A stretch of DNA of 64,000 bases from Morinoia aosen (taxonomy: Eukaryota > Arthropoda > Malacostraca > Amphipoda > Talitridae). Of this stretch, positions 44,045 through 56,400 are shown piece after piece; within the stretch, counting starts at the first letter, position 1; each line of letters opens with the position of its first letter. The stretch spans positions 7,571,934-7,635,933 of the forward strand of contig CM059574.1 of NCBI GenBank assembly GCA_030386875.1. The letters run 5' to 3'. The notes under the pieces are model-generated. The model saw only the letters and a program-made list of their open reading frames with translations. It did no database searches and was not told the origin of the DNA. A program made the translations under genes and the position numbers.

Positions 44045-45930
44045 CTTCTACAGCCGCTTTGGGTGGACGTCCCGTTCGAGCTCAATCAAGACACGACTGG
44101 CTTTCGCAGTTTTTACTTCAACCTTTAAGAAAATATTACTTAAATAGCAATCTGCCCATTGCTTGAATAAATGCGTCACTATTGGAATAACTGAACTTCC
44201 TAATAGTTTTTAACTCTAGCATTGTTGCCTGTCTCTTAAGACGAGCAGGCTGTTCCCTTTTAATTGTTCGCGCCTAACCTTGGAAAGGCGCACGAGTCTT
44301 TAATAAACTGATTTTCCTTGTTGCTTCTTTAATTTGTTCTTTGCTAGATTGTGTGGACGCAAATGCGCCACAATATTTTTAGTAACCACCCTGTATTTCG
44401 TTTTTTTTATCGGAATAAACACTTTGAAGGTCAACTCTAAGTTCCCAATTTTTTGCTCAAGAGGTTACGCGTCCTGTAAAGATACTGTGCTGTGTCAGAA
44501 AAAAATATTGTTGTTTAGTTCAGTAACCTTGTATACATCAGTCGAAATTGATACAGGAAAAATATTGTCAAACATCTGTCTTAAAATTTAAACATTTATA
44601 CCTATAACTGCAATTTCTTCTCAATATAGAATTTTTTCTACTGTCTTCTGTGACATTATGTGAATTCATTCAAATACACTGAAATTATGAAGATAAAACG
44701 TTTTGATAAAACTTTACCTTTCGTGTTAAAATTATGCATATAAAATTTATGTACAATATACAGTTTTGCCTCACTTTTTATTCAGCTGTGATGAATAAAT
44801 TTGCTTAATCATACCCTGGATTTTCGATATTGAAATAATGCGCACATTGCCTCCATAGCAAATGAAAATTCAAGCGTTCAAAGAAAATAAAGAAGTTAAC
44901 ATCACAAGCCAATGATGATATTTTCAACGATTTTTTCATTGATCCCTTGTTTGTTCAGAGCTGTTGGTAGGCAACCCAACGTTCATCTCACGGCAAGACA
45001 AGTTGGAGGAGTTTTTCACGCGAGCTTCAGAACTTCGGCTCGTGTGATAGTCCGCTTGTTTTTCCCACTCCTGCGATCAAAACTTTGAACCCCCCAAAAT
45101 ATTGAGTTTTCTTGGGACATTTTTTTAGAACTGCATTGTGGCACACTCGCCACGCTATGCGTTCAAAAAATATTTTTCACGACGCTTATGTTCAAATGAA
45201 CTGTTAGGAAACACAGAATACGGGCTACTGGAACTTGATTGAACAAACTTCAACACGAGGTTGAAACCGTTGAAAGAAACACTTTTTACTCAGCAACAGT
45301 GGGGTAAAAAATGCTGTATTAAAACGTATTTGAGGAAAATTTGAACTTTCAGAGTGCCTGAGAAAATGAAACGTAGAAGTTAGAAAATATTTTATTAGGA
45401 AACAAGACACAGAATAACAGCCACAATAAATGTTATAAACACGCGGAACAGATTTTTGAATTAGGTTAGGTTTTTATAAAAGATATTCAGCCAATCTGTT
45501 GCAAACGCATGTGGTTCGAATGCCGATGAAATGACTGCCTAACTGCCTAGGAGTATTTTCATGACCTAAGTTCATATACCAGATCCAACTCGTGTAAACA
45601 TGAAGATTAAGAATTATAAAACACAGTAACATTTTGGAAAGGTTACAGGTTGACACATCGCATATTGTATACCTTGTTGTCCATTTCAATGGCCCTATTT
45701 GTTCGCGTTCAACATTACTACTATGCATCATTTATGTCATTACGATTCATGTGCGAACATTACGCTACTGTGCAGACATTTTGAATTTCTGTGCTTATTA
45801 CGGGCAGTAATGAAATTAACAGGTTACATGAAACACGTGAGATTCGAATTGATACAGCTGTATCTCATCGTTATATTAGTTTCACTTCTAACATCTCAAT
45901 TTTTCAAAGCTTTCCAAACCATCATGCTCT
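44045..45930. other. Intergenic stretch without recognised features
   Basis: AT-rich; a hairpin-like GTGTGGACGCAAATGCGCCA lies near 44353. Open frames are short and of random character. Confidence 0.5.
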
Positions 45931-45934
45931 AAGA

Positions 45935-47795
45935 CGAAGAAAATTGTTTGTCAGATTTACTAAAAAACTCAATCTATAAAATTCTGCATCACTGTCTATT
46001 TATAAAAGCAACATTTCGATATTACGAACATCATCTGCAGGCTGAAAATATGCAGAATTTTTTTTACAGTCACAAGGACAAAATGCAAATCCAATGCACA
46101 AGCAGTGTCCTATACAATAAAAAATACGGAACATCATATTGCAAAATGACCAGATGGGCATAATTTTGTACAACCCCAGACGGTTATTAGTTAATATTGA
46201 ACGATACCCTTCATGTTCATGGCACCAAAGGCAGAGGCGAAATGGAGAGTTTTACGGCAAAATTTAAAAAGTTTTGAAATTGAACATTGAATAATTAGAA
46301 CAAAAAAGCATTACAATTTTCACTCAAGACCGGTTTAAGTTTATGAATATGTAATGATTCTGTTATTCATTCATAAAAGCTCTTTTCAACAACATTCAAT
46401 TATATATTATTTATTTTTAATTCAGGTCTTCACTCGAGGGCTTAGAACTATGATCAACGCAGAAATTATCAAAAATAGAGCATTCATGTTTTCGCTCACG
46501 CAATCTTTGTTTCAGGATCATACTTGGCATGCCGATGTAACATTTATCAAGAAGCCTACATTCTCTTTTGTCTCACTTGAACTGATATATTGCATTAACT
46601 CTGTCTAGATCACTGACAATGGATCTGTAAATATTGTTTCTTACTAAGAGATCACTGTTTCAACGTTTTTGTAATAGACGCATACTTTTATTGCCATGTC
46701 TGGATCTATAGGATTAGCAAAAATTTTGAAAATAGTCCTAAACGCTTGTCCATCGATTGCGTAACTCTGGTGCACTTGATTTTTAAAAGATACATTTACG
46801 TGACGCGTATCAATTCTAGGATTATTACTGCAGCTCAAAATTTTGGTCAAAAGTTGATGATAAATTCATCAATCAGAGTATTAGGAACATTGAAATTAAT
46901 TAGTAATCTTTTTCCTCCCAAAATTTCTGAATGAATAATTGCCCCGTTGCTGCATATTCTATAAACTCTATTTGATGAAGTATGAATAAAGACTTTTTTT
47001 ATACAATTAATGAGTATCACAATCACACTTTATGGTTCCTCTAGCATGAGAAGGCTCTACGTACACGGAGCTCTGGGAAGCACCCTGCAAAAATCGTAAA
47101 ATCAGTGATGTCTTAGTAAGAAATAACATTTCCAGATCTCGGGTCAACGCTCTAGAAAGAGCCAGTGTGACATATCACTTCAAGTGTGCCAGAAGAGAAT
47201 GATCCTCTTTAACAAATGTTTCATTGGCATCACTAGGATGACCCTGAAACAAAGGTCAACTGCGTACAAGTATCAAAGTGCTATTTTTAATCATTTCCTT
47301 GCTGATCATAGTTGTACTGTAAGTCCTCGAGTGAAGACCTATATATGAATAAAAAAATTTAATATAACATGTTTTTAAAAGAATAAATCACTTATGAACA
47401 TAAATCTTTCCTCAATGAAAATAACAATGATTATTTATCTATAAAACTATTCAATAAAATTGCAGCATAGAAGTTTGAAGCATCCGCCAGATCGTCCATT
47501 ACCTCTCAGTCTCTGGTGTCTGGTGCCATGAACATGTAGCTGTTGAGCAATATTAATTAGTTGTCTAATAATGAATATTTCTGTTGTACAAAGTTACTCC
47601 CATCTTGCAATGTAAATTTTTATATTTTTTTATAGCAGCTGAAATGGCTTGTGTATTGGATTTATATGTTTATCATAGGACTGGAAAAAAATTTGTATAT
47701 TTTCAGCCTGAAGATGATGTTCGTAACATCATAACGATTTTTTATGAACAGACAGAAATGAATGATTTTTACAGATTTAGTGTTACAGGAATATG
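45935..47795. repeat. Inverted duplication with decayed coding-like sequence
   Basis: The segment about 45935-46655 matches the reverse complement of about 47105-47795 in order, with small gaps. Landmarks are GGTCTTCACTCGAGG (46428 and, inverted, 47335), ACTATGATCA, CTTTGTTTCAGG, and CATATTTTCAGCCTG (inverted near 46040, direct near 47697). About 450 bp of unmatched sequence lie between the arms. Read outward from the centre, both arms hold coding-like stretches (left, minus: GMPSMILKQRLRERKHECSI; right, plus: MACVLDLYVYHRTGKKFVYF) each after a TATAG-type acceptor. The product is not recognised; both copies look decayed. Confidence 0.6.
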
Positions 47796-48318
47796 ATAAG
47801 TAATGTTTATTTTCGAACACTACCATCTACCCAAAGGGAATGCAGCTATGTTTACTTATACTTGCTCAGAGAAAAATTTTTACACCAGAATATGAAAAAC
47901 CACTAGTTTTATAGGGGCTTGGCATTCAATTGTTTTGAACTCAGGAAATATTCTTAAGGCTATTTTTCAATAAGTGAACTGAATAATGAGTAATAGAGTA
48001 AAATATTTAGAAATTTTATAAAATACCTGCTAATATCGGCATTTACTAGTTTTTTGTCCTTTAATTCTACAAGGGTTGAAAATTTTGTTATACAGCAAGC
48101 TCAATCCAAAATTCATATTTTGGTTCCTCTTGAGGTTCTTTCCACAACACTAACTTACTCTCCTATTCTTCTGATTGAAGTTAAAATAAACTCCAGATAG
48201 AAATCAGCCCATGTTTTCAGATACTTATGAACAAAATAAATGAGGAATACTGGGTTAAAGAGGTTATTATTTTTTAATTTTAACAATTAATATATGCTGA
48301 CACCATTTGTTTTTTCAG

Positions 48319-48450
48319 GAGCAATATCCTCTTTCTAATTCTGAGAAGCAGATGACCTCACTCGTAATGAAGCAAAAGCCAGCGATGTTGTTTGGAAGCA
48401 AGTGTGAATTATGCCAAATGCCTTATACATGTGAAGTTCATCAGCACTAA
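48319..48450 (+). CDS. Candidate terminal exon of an unrecognised gene
   Basis: After a strong acceptor (TTTGTTTTTTCAG at 48306-48318) 43 codons are open, ending in TAA. They read KQMTSLVMKQKPAMLFGSKC then ELCQMPYTCEVHQH, with a CxxC and a CxxxH spacing that could bind metal. It lies 0.5 kb beyond the right arm of the inverted duplication, in the same sense as the coding-like piece there (47639-47793), so the two may be exons of one decaying gene. The join could not be shown: a good donor in frame is missing. Chance is a real alternative. Confidence 0.22.
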   Translation, partial: EQYPLSNSEKQMTSLVMKQKPAMLFGSKCELCQMPYTCEVHQH

Positions 48451-49655
48451 ATTTACTTTAGATGCAGAATTTTTCAAATCTTCACGATAAAAGAGTGTGA
48501 GTTGCTTCACAATGCAAGAGGTTCTTTGGAAATAGATTTGGTGGTATAGTTAATTAGTTCTACTAACATTTCCCAATTTCTAAATGGATCTATTTAAGCC
48601 ACAGCACTAGCGGCTTTTGCCAATAATGTATCTACACACGGGATACAATAATTATATTCTTGTTGCCAATACATTTCATCCTGCTGCGCATATTAGCCCC
48701 GGCTTGCTGCACACACTCGTCAGCTCGCCGCTCACAGTCATCACTCTGCAGCGACTCAAGTATATGTCACAAACTAAAACATCGTTCTTGCGTTTTGGGA
48801 GAGCTGCGTACAGGACATTCACTGCAATAAAAAAACTAATTGATACATTTTCATAATATCATGATAACTTGCTGAAATCAATGTGAATTTCAATGATCTA
48901 CGAGATCATTCAGAGAAAATTCGCAAAATATGAAGCGGTACCCATGATATTCATAGCAAATGTAAAAGTTGAATTAGATTCAAGCAAGATTTATAGTTTA
49001 TTTTAATTCATAAATCCTGTAGGCGAAAAGGATTATTGGACTAAAATATAAGTTGATTAAAGCTTTCCTAACTAAAACCCCCCAAGAAAAGAGAAAAACC
49101 CTATTTAAAATATTAAATGAACAATATTAAATGAACGTAGGGTGTTGCAACACCCAATGCATAAAAGTTAGCTGAATAAAACTTTAAAAACATGGTAGAA
49201 AATGAATAAAAAATATAAATGCATTGATGACAGAGCAAAGCACAGCATTGGTGCTAAAAATTAGGCAGTCTTTAACAAAAAACCACACGCACACACACTA
49301 TTTTAACAATAGGAATTTGTACCTAATGTCTAACTAAGAACCTAGAATTTTTCTTCTGTATGCGAGTATTATTTTCAACAATTTTTCAAAAGTTTACAGC
49401 TTCAATTGTTGAACAAGACTTCAGTTACTCACCAACCTTCAACTAAGGCAAATCAGTTTCATGTAAAACTGAATGAATCATCTTAGCCCTCAACTTTAGA
49501 GAAATTTAGTACAGGAATAAATATTAAGCTTTGATATTTCTGAAGCAATTTTAGGGAAGACACAAGCTTAATTTCTAATTTTAGTTTACTTACGTTTTAC
49601 ACAAGAGAATTAAATCCTTATTGGGTATAGGTAGTGTAAAATTGAAATCATTGCT
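48451..49655. other. AT-rich intergenic stretch
   Basis: No recognised coding sequence, repeats or element ends. Confidence 0.5.
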
Positions 49656-50560
49656 TTAAGGGGACAGTACAGCTTTTGCATTTTTTTCTTTATTTGTGAA
49701 CCAATGCTAATGAACTTTGACAGACTAGTTAAAATTATAAAAAAAGGGTTCACCCTGTGAGAAATTTTTGATTTTCTTCGTGAAAAATAAGTTACGCGAG
49801 AAAGAAAACGGAAAAAACGACAACCCCTACTTTTACTACAAATTTTAACCTATTGGCGTGAATCAAACGTCATTTGAAAGACAAATATTTGGGCAACACC
49901 CGTAAGGTATGAATGTTTGAAAATCATTCTGAATTCGGAGATATTTTGAATTAAAAAAAACAAGTTTGGAAAAATTGCAATAAACTCGATTTTTTTCACT
50001 CCAACGTCCTGCCGTTCTTATACCTAATCTGAAGATCTCAAATTGCTACCTCGGGGCTGTGGCCCTGTTATTCGTTTTTCAGAAAAGCATTATCTCGATT
50101 CTCTACACAAAACTTTGTAGGAGTAGCACTTCGCGTGAGGAAAATTTTAGGTCTCCACAGAAGCAAGAAACAAAATGACATTTTTACAATAATACATTTT
50201 GTTTAAGTGTAAAAAATGTATTTGTTGTTGTTTTGTTCCTATGACTAAAAGAGTTTTAAAAGATTTGTTATTCAAAAATAAAATAAGTTTTGTTCAAAAA
50301 ACTTTTTGCAACAAAAATAGCTTCTCCTCACCACCAGACCACACCCCGTAGTGATCGTTCTATTGCGTGCACGCCTGTAAAATTTATTGTGGACTTTCAG
50401 CATATGTATAGCTTCAATCGAAAGCAAAACAATTTTTTGTGAACGTTTGGCTAAAATACGGAGGCCTTGAGTCAGTTAATAAACCTGAAATAGAATAAAA
50501 ATGGAAACTGGCCTCAAAAAATAGAAATTTTATTGAGGTAAAAATAAAAATTGTTATATT
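49656..50560. mobile_element. Possible second TTAA/GGGGAC element, one end only
   Basis: TTAA at 49656 is followed by GGGGACAGTACAGC, similar to the left end of the element at 30714. The following sequence has the same AT-rich, non-coding look. No matching right end (GTCCCC-TTAA) was found, so the right edge is arbitrary. Confidence 0.3.
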
Positions 50561-50665
50561 TTATATATAGTAAGCTCTATCTCAGAATATTAGAGAGAGT
50601 GACACTAACCCGGTGTTTCTAGGAGCAATCTTGGCAACGGATCACATTTGGAAACACTTTTGACG

Positions 50666-50703
50666 GATCGAGTAACCAGCGTAACTCCATGAGTTACTCG
50701 ATC
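50666..50703. other. Perfect 11-bp hairpin
   Basis: GATCGAGTAAC and GTTACTCGATC are separated by 16 bases. It may be a fragment of an inverted-repeat element; nothing else supports a function. Confidence 0.6.
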
Positions 50704-51556
50704 ACTTAGAGATTACGACTGGAAAACTACCTCTGCTAACCCTTGTTGTGTACGTCTATCAGCCTGTCACGTCGGATCTAATGTTCGTGTCGGTTATTCC
50801 ACCAAATTCATGGAGAGGTCATTGTTTCTCTAATATGGGGCCCGGGTTTCAATTTGGAATTCAGAGCAACCATTTCAGTTAGTCTTGAAATCAGCCTTTT
50901 CTTGCTTTGGTTTCATCGAACACACAAGCCACCTCACAGAGACAGAGGCAAGGTGGTGCAGGGGGATACCCACGAGAAAAACTGTATTCATAGACGGTAA
51001 TTAGGGTTTTGTGCCTAGCAGGATGCATGTGATACAGTGACTAGATTATTTGAATATCTGATCCAGTTAGTGGAGAAAATAAACACCAGCTTTGATACAG
51101 CCCGGGAGGAACGACTCGTATGTTAGATAATTTCGACAATGTAGGAAACATCACAGACTGATAATAAGCGTATTGTCACTTTGTACTACATAATCCCAGT
51201 CTGCATTTTTCAATGGCAGTTTCACGACCATTGCAGAGCTCACGGATATGTTACTGTCAGGATATTGTCAAAGATGTCGACTATATAGTGCCTTGTAATT
51301 TAACGGGAGGGAAAATAATTCTCTTGCAAATAATTGAACTCGTGTATCACAGATACCTGAGAAACGTACTTCCATCACGATCTTCAAAATTCCAACGGAC
51401 AAACACTTCAAAAGAAAAACTTCAATGGCAAAATTGAAAAGGAAGAACTGAAAACTAAGAAAACTTCAATTAGAAAACTAAGAAGTAAACTTGAATGGAG
51501 AAAAGCGAAGAAGAGAAACTTGAAATGCAAAAAATAAGAAGGTAGATTTTAGGAAG

Positions 51557-51633
51557 GATGTGGTGATTGTTGCCTGCTGTCGGCTACCCTCCCATGGGGA
51601 GGATAAGCCCGGTATATGTATGTATGTATGTAT
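51557..51633 (+). mobile_element. Very short LINE 3'-end insertion with 15-bp target duplication
   Basis: A 77-bp insert ends in TGTATGTATGTATGTA-type repeats and includes CGGCTACCCTCCCATGGGGA. It is flanked by a perfect 15-bp direct repeat, GTAGATTTTAGGAAG, at 51542-51556 and 51634-51648. A tandem-tailed, strongly 5'-truncated insertion with a long target duplication is the mark of LINE machinery. The parent family is not determined. Confidence 0.75.
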
Positions 51634-51648
51634 GTAGATTTTAGGAAG

Positions 51649-52430
51649 AAAAACTAAAGAGAAATTTCATTAGCTTGAATTCATTTTCGGCTCAATTTCC
51701 ACAGCCTGTTTTATCAGCGCGAAAAACTCCTTAGCTTGATTTTTATATCGGCTTGAAAACTTCGAAGCTTTTAGCTCATAGCTCGATTTCGTTTCGGCTC
51801 AAATTTTCGACGCTTGAAAAACAGCTTGAAATATTTTTTTATGCTCTACCAGATCAAACTCCAAGAACTGCCGAAAAATATTCGGATCTAAAAAAACTGT
51901 GGGCAAACCCCACCGTAAATAAATTAAGTCAACAGAACCTGACTTTTCTATTATCCCTGAAAATGTCAGGGTGATCCCTTCGGGATTTAAAGCCTCTGAA
52001 ATTACGGCCCTCAGAATCCCTAAATTAGGGACAACTATCGAAGGTGGCTCCCAAGAAGGACCAACCTAAATAATTCTCAATCGGGCAGAACAGGACTCGC
52101 CCACCTAGTCCTAGCAATCCTAGTTCTCTGAGCTGGGCTGCCCGCGATATTCCAAAGCTCTGAATTGGGTTAAACGGCAAATCCAACTGTTATAGGTGCC
52201 CAGTGCAATTGGTAGAGATACACAGAATAAAATTTTTGCCTCTCTAAGTGTCTCATCGGAATACTTCAAAGAGAGAGCTGATGTCTCGTCGGAAGTGAGA
52301 TTCTTCGATGAGCATCAAGTATCTCAAAGCAAGGAGTTGTTCGTTCGTTCGTGCGCAAACAAAATGTGAAAAGTACGATAACAAAACATTTGCTACGATA
52401 ACAAATGCAGTTTGGGTGTATCCCGATTAA
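51649..52430. other. Motif-rich non-coding stretch
   Basis: Words like AGCTTGAA, TTTCGGCTC and AAAACTTCGAAGC recur through 51670-51840, and CTGAATTGGGTT at about 52159-52170 resembles the right end of elements A and B. This may be a third, decayed member of that family, but no left end was found. Confidence 0.3.
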
Positions 52431-52676
52431 TGTTTCATGTTGCCCATGTTTTTATTGGCAATGGTAATGTATAGTGGCTTAGTCAACCTTCATCTCTAAC
52501 TCTAGTCATTTAAGTATTTAGTAAATGTAAGTTGCACCAATTTAATTTCTATTAATAAGCGTTCCGACCCCTACTTTAAGTTTCATCCTAAAACACTAAG
52601 TACAATATAATGAAAGACCGGCACCGTACATGCCTTATGGAATCAAACGGCGCAGGTAGTATCAACAGGTCCTACA
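52431..52676 (+). repeat. Candidate LTR followed by a TGGTGACCCC primer site
   Basis: TG...CA bounded stretch of 246 bp. Two bases later comes TGGTGACCCCAGCAACG, which resembles the primer-binding sites of many arthropod Ty3 elements; CTGGTATCCCCAGCAGC repeats the theme 50 bp on. No second LTR or coding part follows, so it would be a remnant. Confidence 0.35.
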
Positions 52677-52679
52677 ACT

Positions 52680-54585
52680 GGTGACCCCAGCAACGTAAAC
52701 CGTTGTGCTCCAGCTGGTTCATGTACAACTGGTATCCCCAGCAGCTTCTGCCGCTGCTCTTCAGAACATTTGAGAACGTTTCTTCTAAAAGTGAAACTGC
52801 AGGTTATAGGAGCGTCAACCATGCAAGGCAGTGCAATGCTACGCTTAATATCCGTAGAGTATTCTGTGAAACTCCAGTTATAAATACATCAAACTGAAGC
52901 CCAAGTGTTACATCGATGAGACACCGGAGCGGTTTTAATGAGACACTGAAACATTTTAAAATCGGGTCTGGATACTCTGGTATGCATCCTAACTTGAATG
53001 TCTCATTGATGATGCATCTGCGTGTCTCGGTTTTGGGACAAACGTCGGATGCACCTAGCTGTTTCAAAATAGAGCTATTATTTATTTCAGTGTACCTGCT
53101 GTACTCCCGTGTTTTGAATAGGGATCCCTTCGATAATGCTGCGTCTGTATTGAGAGTGTTTACTATGTTACACCACTTATATCTAGATTGTCGAAAGTAT
53201 TTTACTCATTTACTGTAATTTGGATGATGATATTGCTACGCTTTTCTGAAAAAAAAATCATACAGGAGAAAATTAAACTCGAATTTGTCACGACACGATG
53301 CTGGTTAAGCACGTAACGAAGGGGGAATTTAAACCCCCAATAGTCAGAGAATAAGAGAAAATAAAGATATGAAATACACAGTAAGAGAGTTGGACAGAAA
53401 AGGTAGGAAATCAAACAATGGGTTTTACATGGAGTGTACTTCATCATTACCTAGTCAACCTGCATGGGGAAAATGACAAAACTTGAAAGATCAAAATGGG
53501 TTATATTTTAATAAACACGTGGATGAAAAATATGAGGATTGTCAACACATTCTGTCCTAAAATCATACACCAAATGAGAGATGAAGGCTTGAAAATTAAT
53601 GAAAGCCAGCGAACGATTGCATGATTTAACGCTACACAGCACTTCTTCGCAACTATCAAACAGGGAATTTTCGCGCTATAAAAATGAAATTAGAAACATA
53701 AAATGAATACCCTGGCTAGTGCACACATGAAATAAAATGGTTATGCTAAAATGGTAGAACCTTGACATACAGCAAGGTGTCAAAATACAGAATGCTTCGC
53801 ATTATACACAACACAGAATCAGAACATGCGCTGAATAATCGCATCACACAAATCACATTTGATTGCGCGCCACTCGCAACGCACTATTCCATGTGCTGGC
53901 TGTACTTGCACCTTTACACTAAAATCACTTCTCTGAGTTCTCAATCAGTAACTTGGCATTAACACTTTCTTGTAACATGCGGATTGCGATGCCCCAATAC
54001 CGCTTCCAATACAGCTTGAAGAATTCACGTAGTGCAGATCAGACCGCCCCGCGGTCCCTATGTTCCCTCTCACTCGTCGGCCGGTCGTGGTACGGAAGCG
54101 CTGCACTCGTCCCAATTTTGAGCTCTGAGTTCCGAGTCTGCTTGACCACTGCAGGACTCGCAGTGCGCGGCATTGTTGTAGCCTCTGAAGGCTGTGCGGC
54201 TTCAATATTTTATGCTGAAGCTGCTTGTAAGCCCGGGATTGATGTAGAAGTATTTCGAATGCTTTCATGATGCGTGGGCACTGGGCGATTTCCACCGTGA
54301 GGCTGAGGTGCTTCGTGTAGCCGTTGTTGCAAGATTGGTACTTCGATGATTGATGATAACCAACGTGGTCTTCTTGAAAGTTCCGATGTGCTAATTACAC
54401 TCAGATGTTCAATTTACTGCTTATGTAGAATGCAACCCGGCAGATTGCCGGAGCGCCCATTTACGTACCCCTCAGACACGTACCCTTCCTCTCAGGTACC
54501 AACTTGCCAACAAAGACATCCATTCCTCTCATCGCACCCTTCTTATGTGTTTTCACTTGGCATTTTCTAGAAAGATCGAGATTGT
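52680..54585. other. Intergenic stretch without recognised gene
   Basis: Possible leader of the LTR remnant at its start; otherwise AT-rich. A GC-richer patch at 54030-54240 is open on both strands (105 and 116 codons) without any domain signature. Confidence 0.4.
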
Positions 54586-54589
54586 TCCA

Positions 54590-55000
54590 AGTTTCTGCGA
54601 CAACATTTCAACCCTGATTGGTAGAACACTTGACTGTCCTGCTGTCTCGACATCTAATTGGTGCGTTCTCTGACACACCCTCTAGACGCTTCACGCTCAT
54701 TCGTCCAGGTTATGCGGATCTTAATCTCACGTTATTTCCGGGGCACTGAGTGGCTGTAACTCTGTTCTGGCTACGTCCACGTCCCTCTTCCCGCGCCGCT
54801 GTGCGAAGCCTCCGTGTGTTTTGTGTGTGAATGGGCGTTATGTTTGTGTGCGTGCTTTTTGCGTGTTGTTATGTTGTGTGCGAGCCTGTGAGCTTGTGTT
54901 TTTATGGACGCCTGAGCCCGCCCTCTGGTGAAGTGCCGATTACAGCTTGACAGAAATTGATGGCCAGCCTCTTGTCCTTTCGAAATATGAGAACAACGCT
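54590..55000 (-). repeat. Dispersed repeat, inverted copy of 2434-2900
   Basis: On the minus strand the order is GGGCAGCGTTGTTCTC, an AC-rich run, then GTGTGTCAGAGAACGCACCA and ATTAG, as at 2455-2815. Divergence is substantial, so these are old copies of one family. Confidence 0.6.
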
Positions 55001-55865
55001 GCCCTTGTGGAGTCACGCAGTTACGACATCCTGTCCACTGTCTCTAGCTAAACAAGATATTGTATTTCCTCAAGTAAAATATTTCCCAAAAATTGTATAT
55101 CCGAAAGTATTTTGCAACAAATTTTTCAAAAACCCACACCTGCAAAAACTTAATTCGTATTAATTTAAGTCGACATTTTATAAGAAAACACCCCAGTATG
55201 TCGTATCGAAAATTGCTCCATCTCAATTGCCATTAGAAATCTTTTTATTTTATTTAGACACATGCCATCATTTTTTACGAAATTGAGAAATATACATTGC
55301 TTAAGCAGCACATTTTATTCGATTGGAGAATAAATGCTGAAAAAACTGTAGTTATGTTTGTTGAGGCTACTTTTCAGAGCACAAGCCAGTCTCTTCAAAA
55401 AATACTTAAATATCAGTCGATAAAAAAGGCAGTACGACATGCATCTATCGCCAATTTACCCATATTACAAACAATGATCAATCGGCAGTGTAAGCAGATT
55501 ATAATCCGTGCTCGCTGACCATAGACACACAATACTAACATACACTTACAGCATTAAAGTTTCCAGAATTCAATAACGCAACTTTCAAATGCAACCGAAA
55601 GTACTTCTTCTATAATAAACCAATGAGCGTAACAATAATAACGGGAATAGAAACCTTGCCGATAACTCACAAGTGAATCTCATGATAATATTTGTGGTGG
55701 TCTCAACAAGCTGTTCGCTTCCAGCAACTAGGCGCCACCTCAAGACACCACCACACAAGTCAAGTTTCGAAGCGCCATCCCGCGCAGCAACAACTTCGAG
55801 GCGCCACCAACCGCCGACCAATGGGAACCTGTGTTCGGCGCGTTAACGTCTCGCCAGGCACTATT
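55001..55865. other. Intergenic stretch without recognised features
   Basis: AT-rich to 55580, then more GC-rich up to the Harbinger-like MITE. No gene or element end recognised. Confidence 0.5.
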
Positions 55866-55868
55866 TAA

Positions 55869-56397
55869 AGGCTCCGATACACTGGCGTTCATGACTCGAG
55901 AAATTGCGGCAGTGGATCCGTCCGCCAGTTGAAATGAGAACTGGCGACATGATACACTCAGCACGCAAGAGGAAGCACCGCGGTATGCAATACAAGGCGT
56001 CAGTCTGCCTCAGCGTGTCGTACGGGTAGGTTCGCGATTGCGACCAGCCGTATAGAGCGCAGGATACAAATAAAACACCCATTGCGCTGGGCTTCAGCTT
56101 TCTGTAAGAGCTGCTTTTCACATTCCACAAGCAGTCGTAATTTTTAAATGTGTCAATAAAATTCAGCGATTAAGTTTTGTCTACTCAATTGCGGAGCAAG
56201 ACATAGCTGCATACCTCTCCCGTCAACGCACGAAATGGTACTGCTCATCGCTGTGGCGCCCGTCTTATCCAGACATGCACGGATCGCTGAAAGCTCGGTA
56301 GCCACTCTGCCAACTGGCTGGTGTGCAGGGATGGGAGGCACATTGTGAGGCGTGCTGGCGGTTATCACCGTGATATTTGCTCAGTGTATCAGGGCCT
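55869..56397. mobile_element. Harbinger-like MITE with TAA target duplication
   Basis: Left end AGGCTCCGATACACTG, right end (other strand) AGGCCCTGATACACTG; TAA at 55866-55868 and 56398-56400. The interior (529 bp in all) is GC-richer than the flanks and has no transposase. Ends and target size match the element at 28613, but the end sequence differs, so it is a separate family. Confidence 0.65.
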
Positions 56398-56400
56398 TAA

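Noticed and set aside
53945-54295. Overlapping frames of 105 and 116 codons on opposite strands
   Set aside because: Open on both strands because of GC-rich composition; neither has a domain signature.
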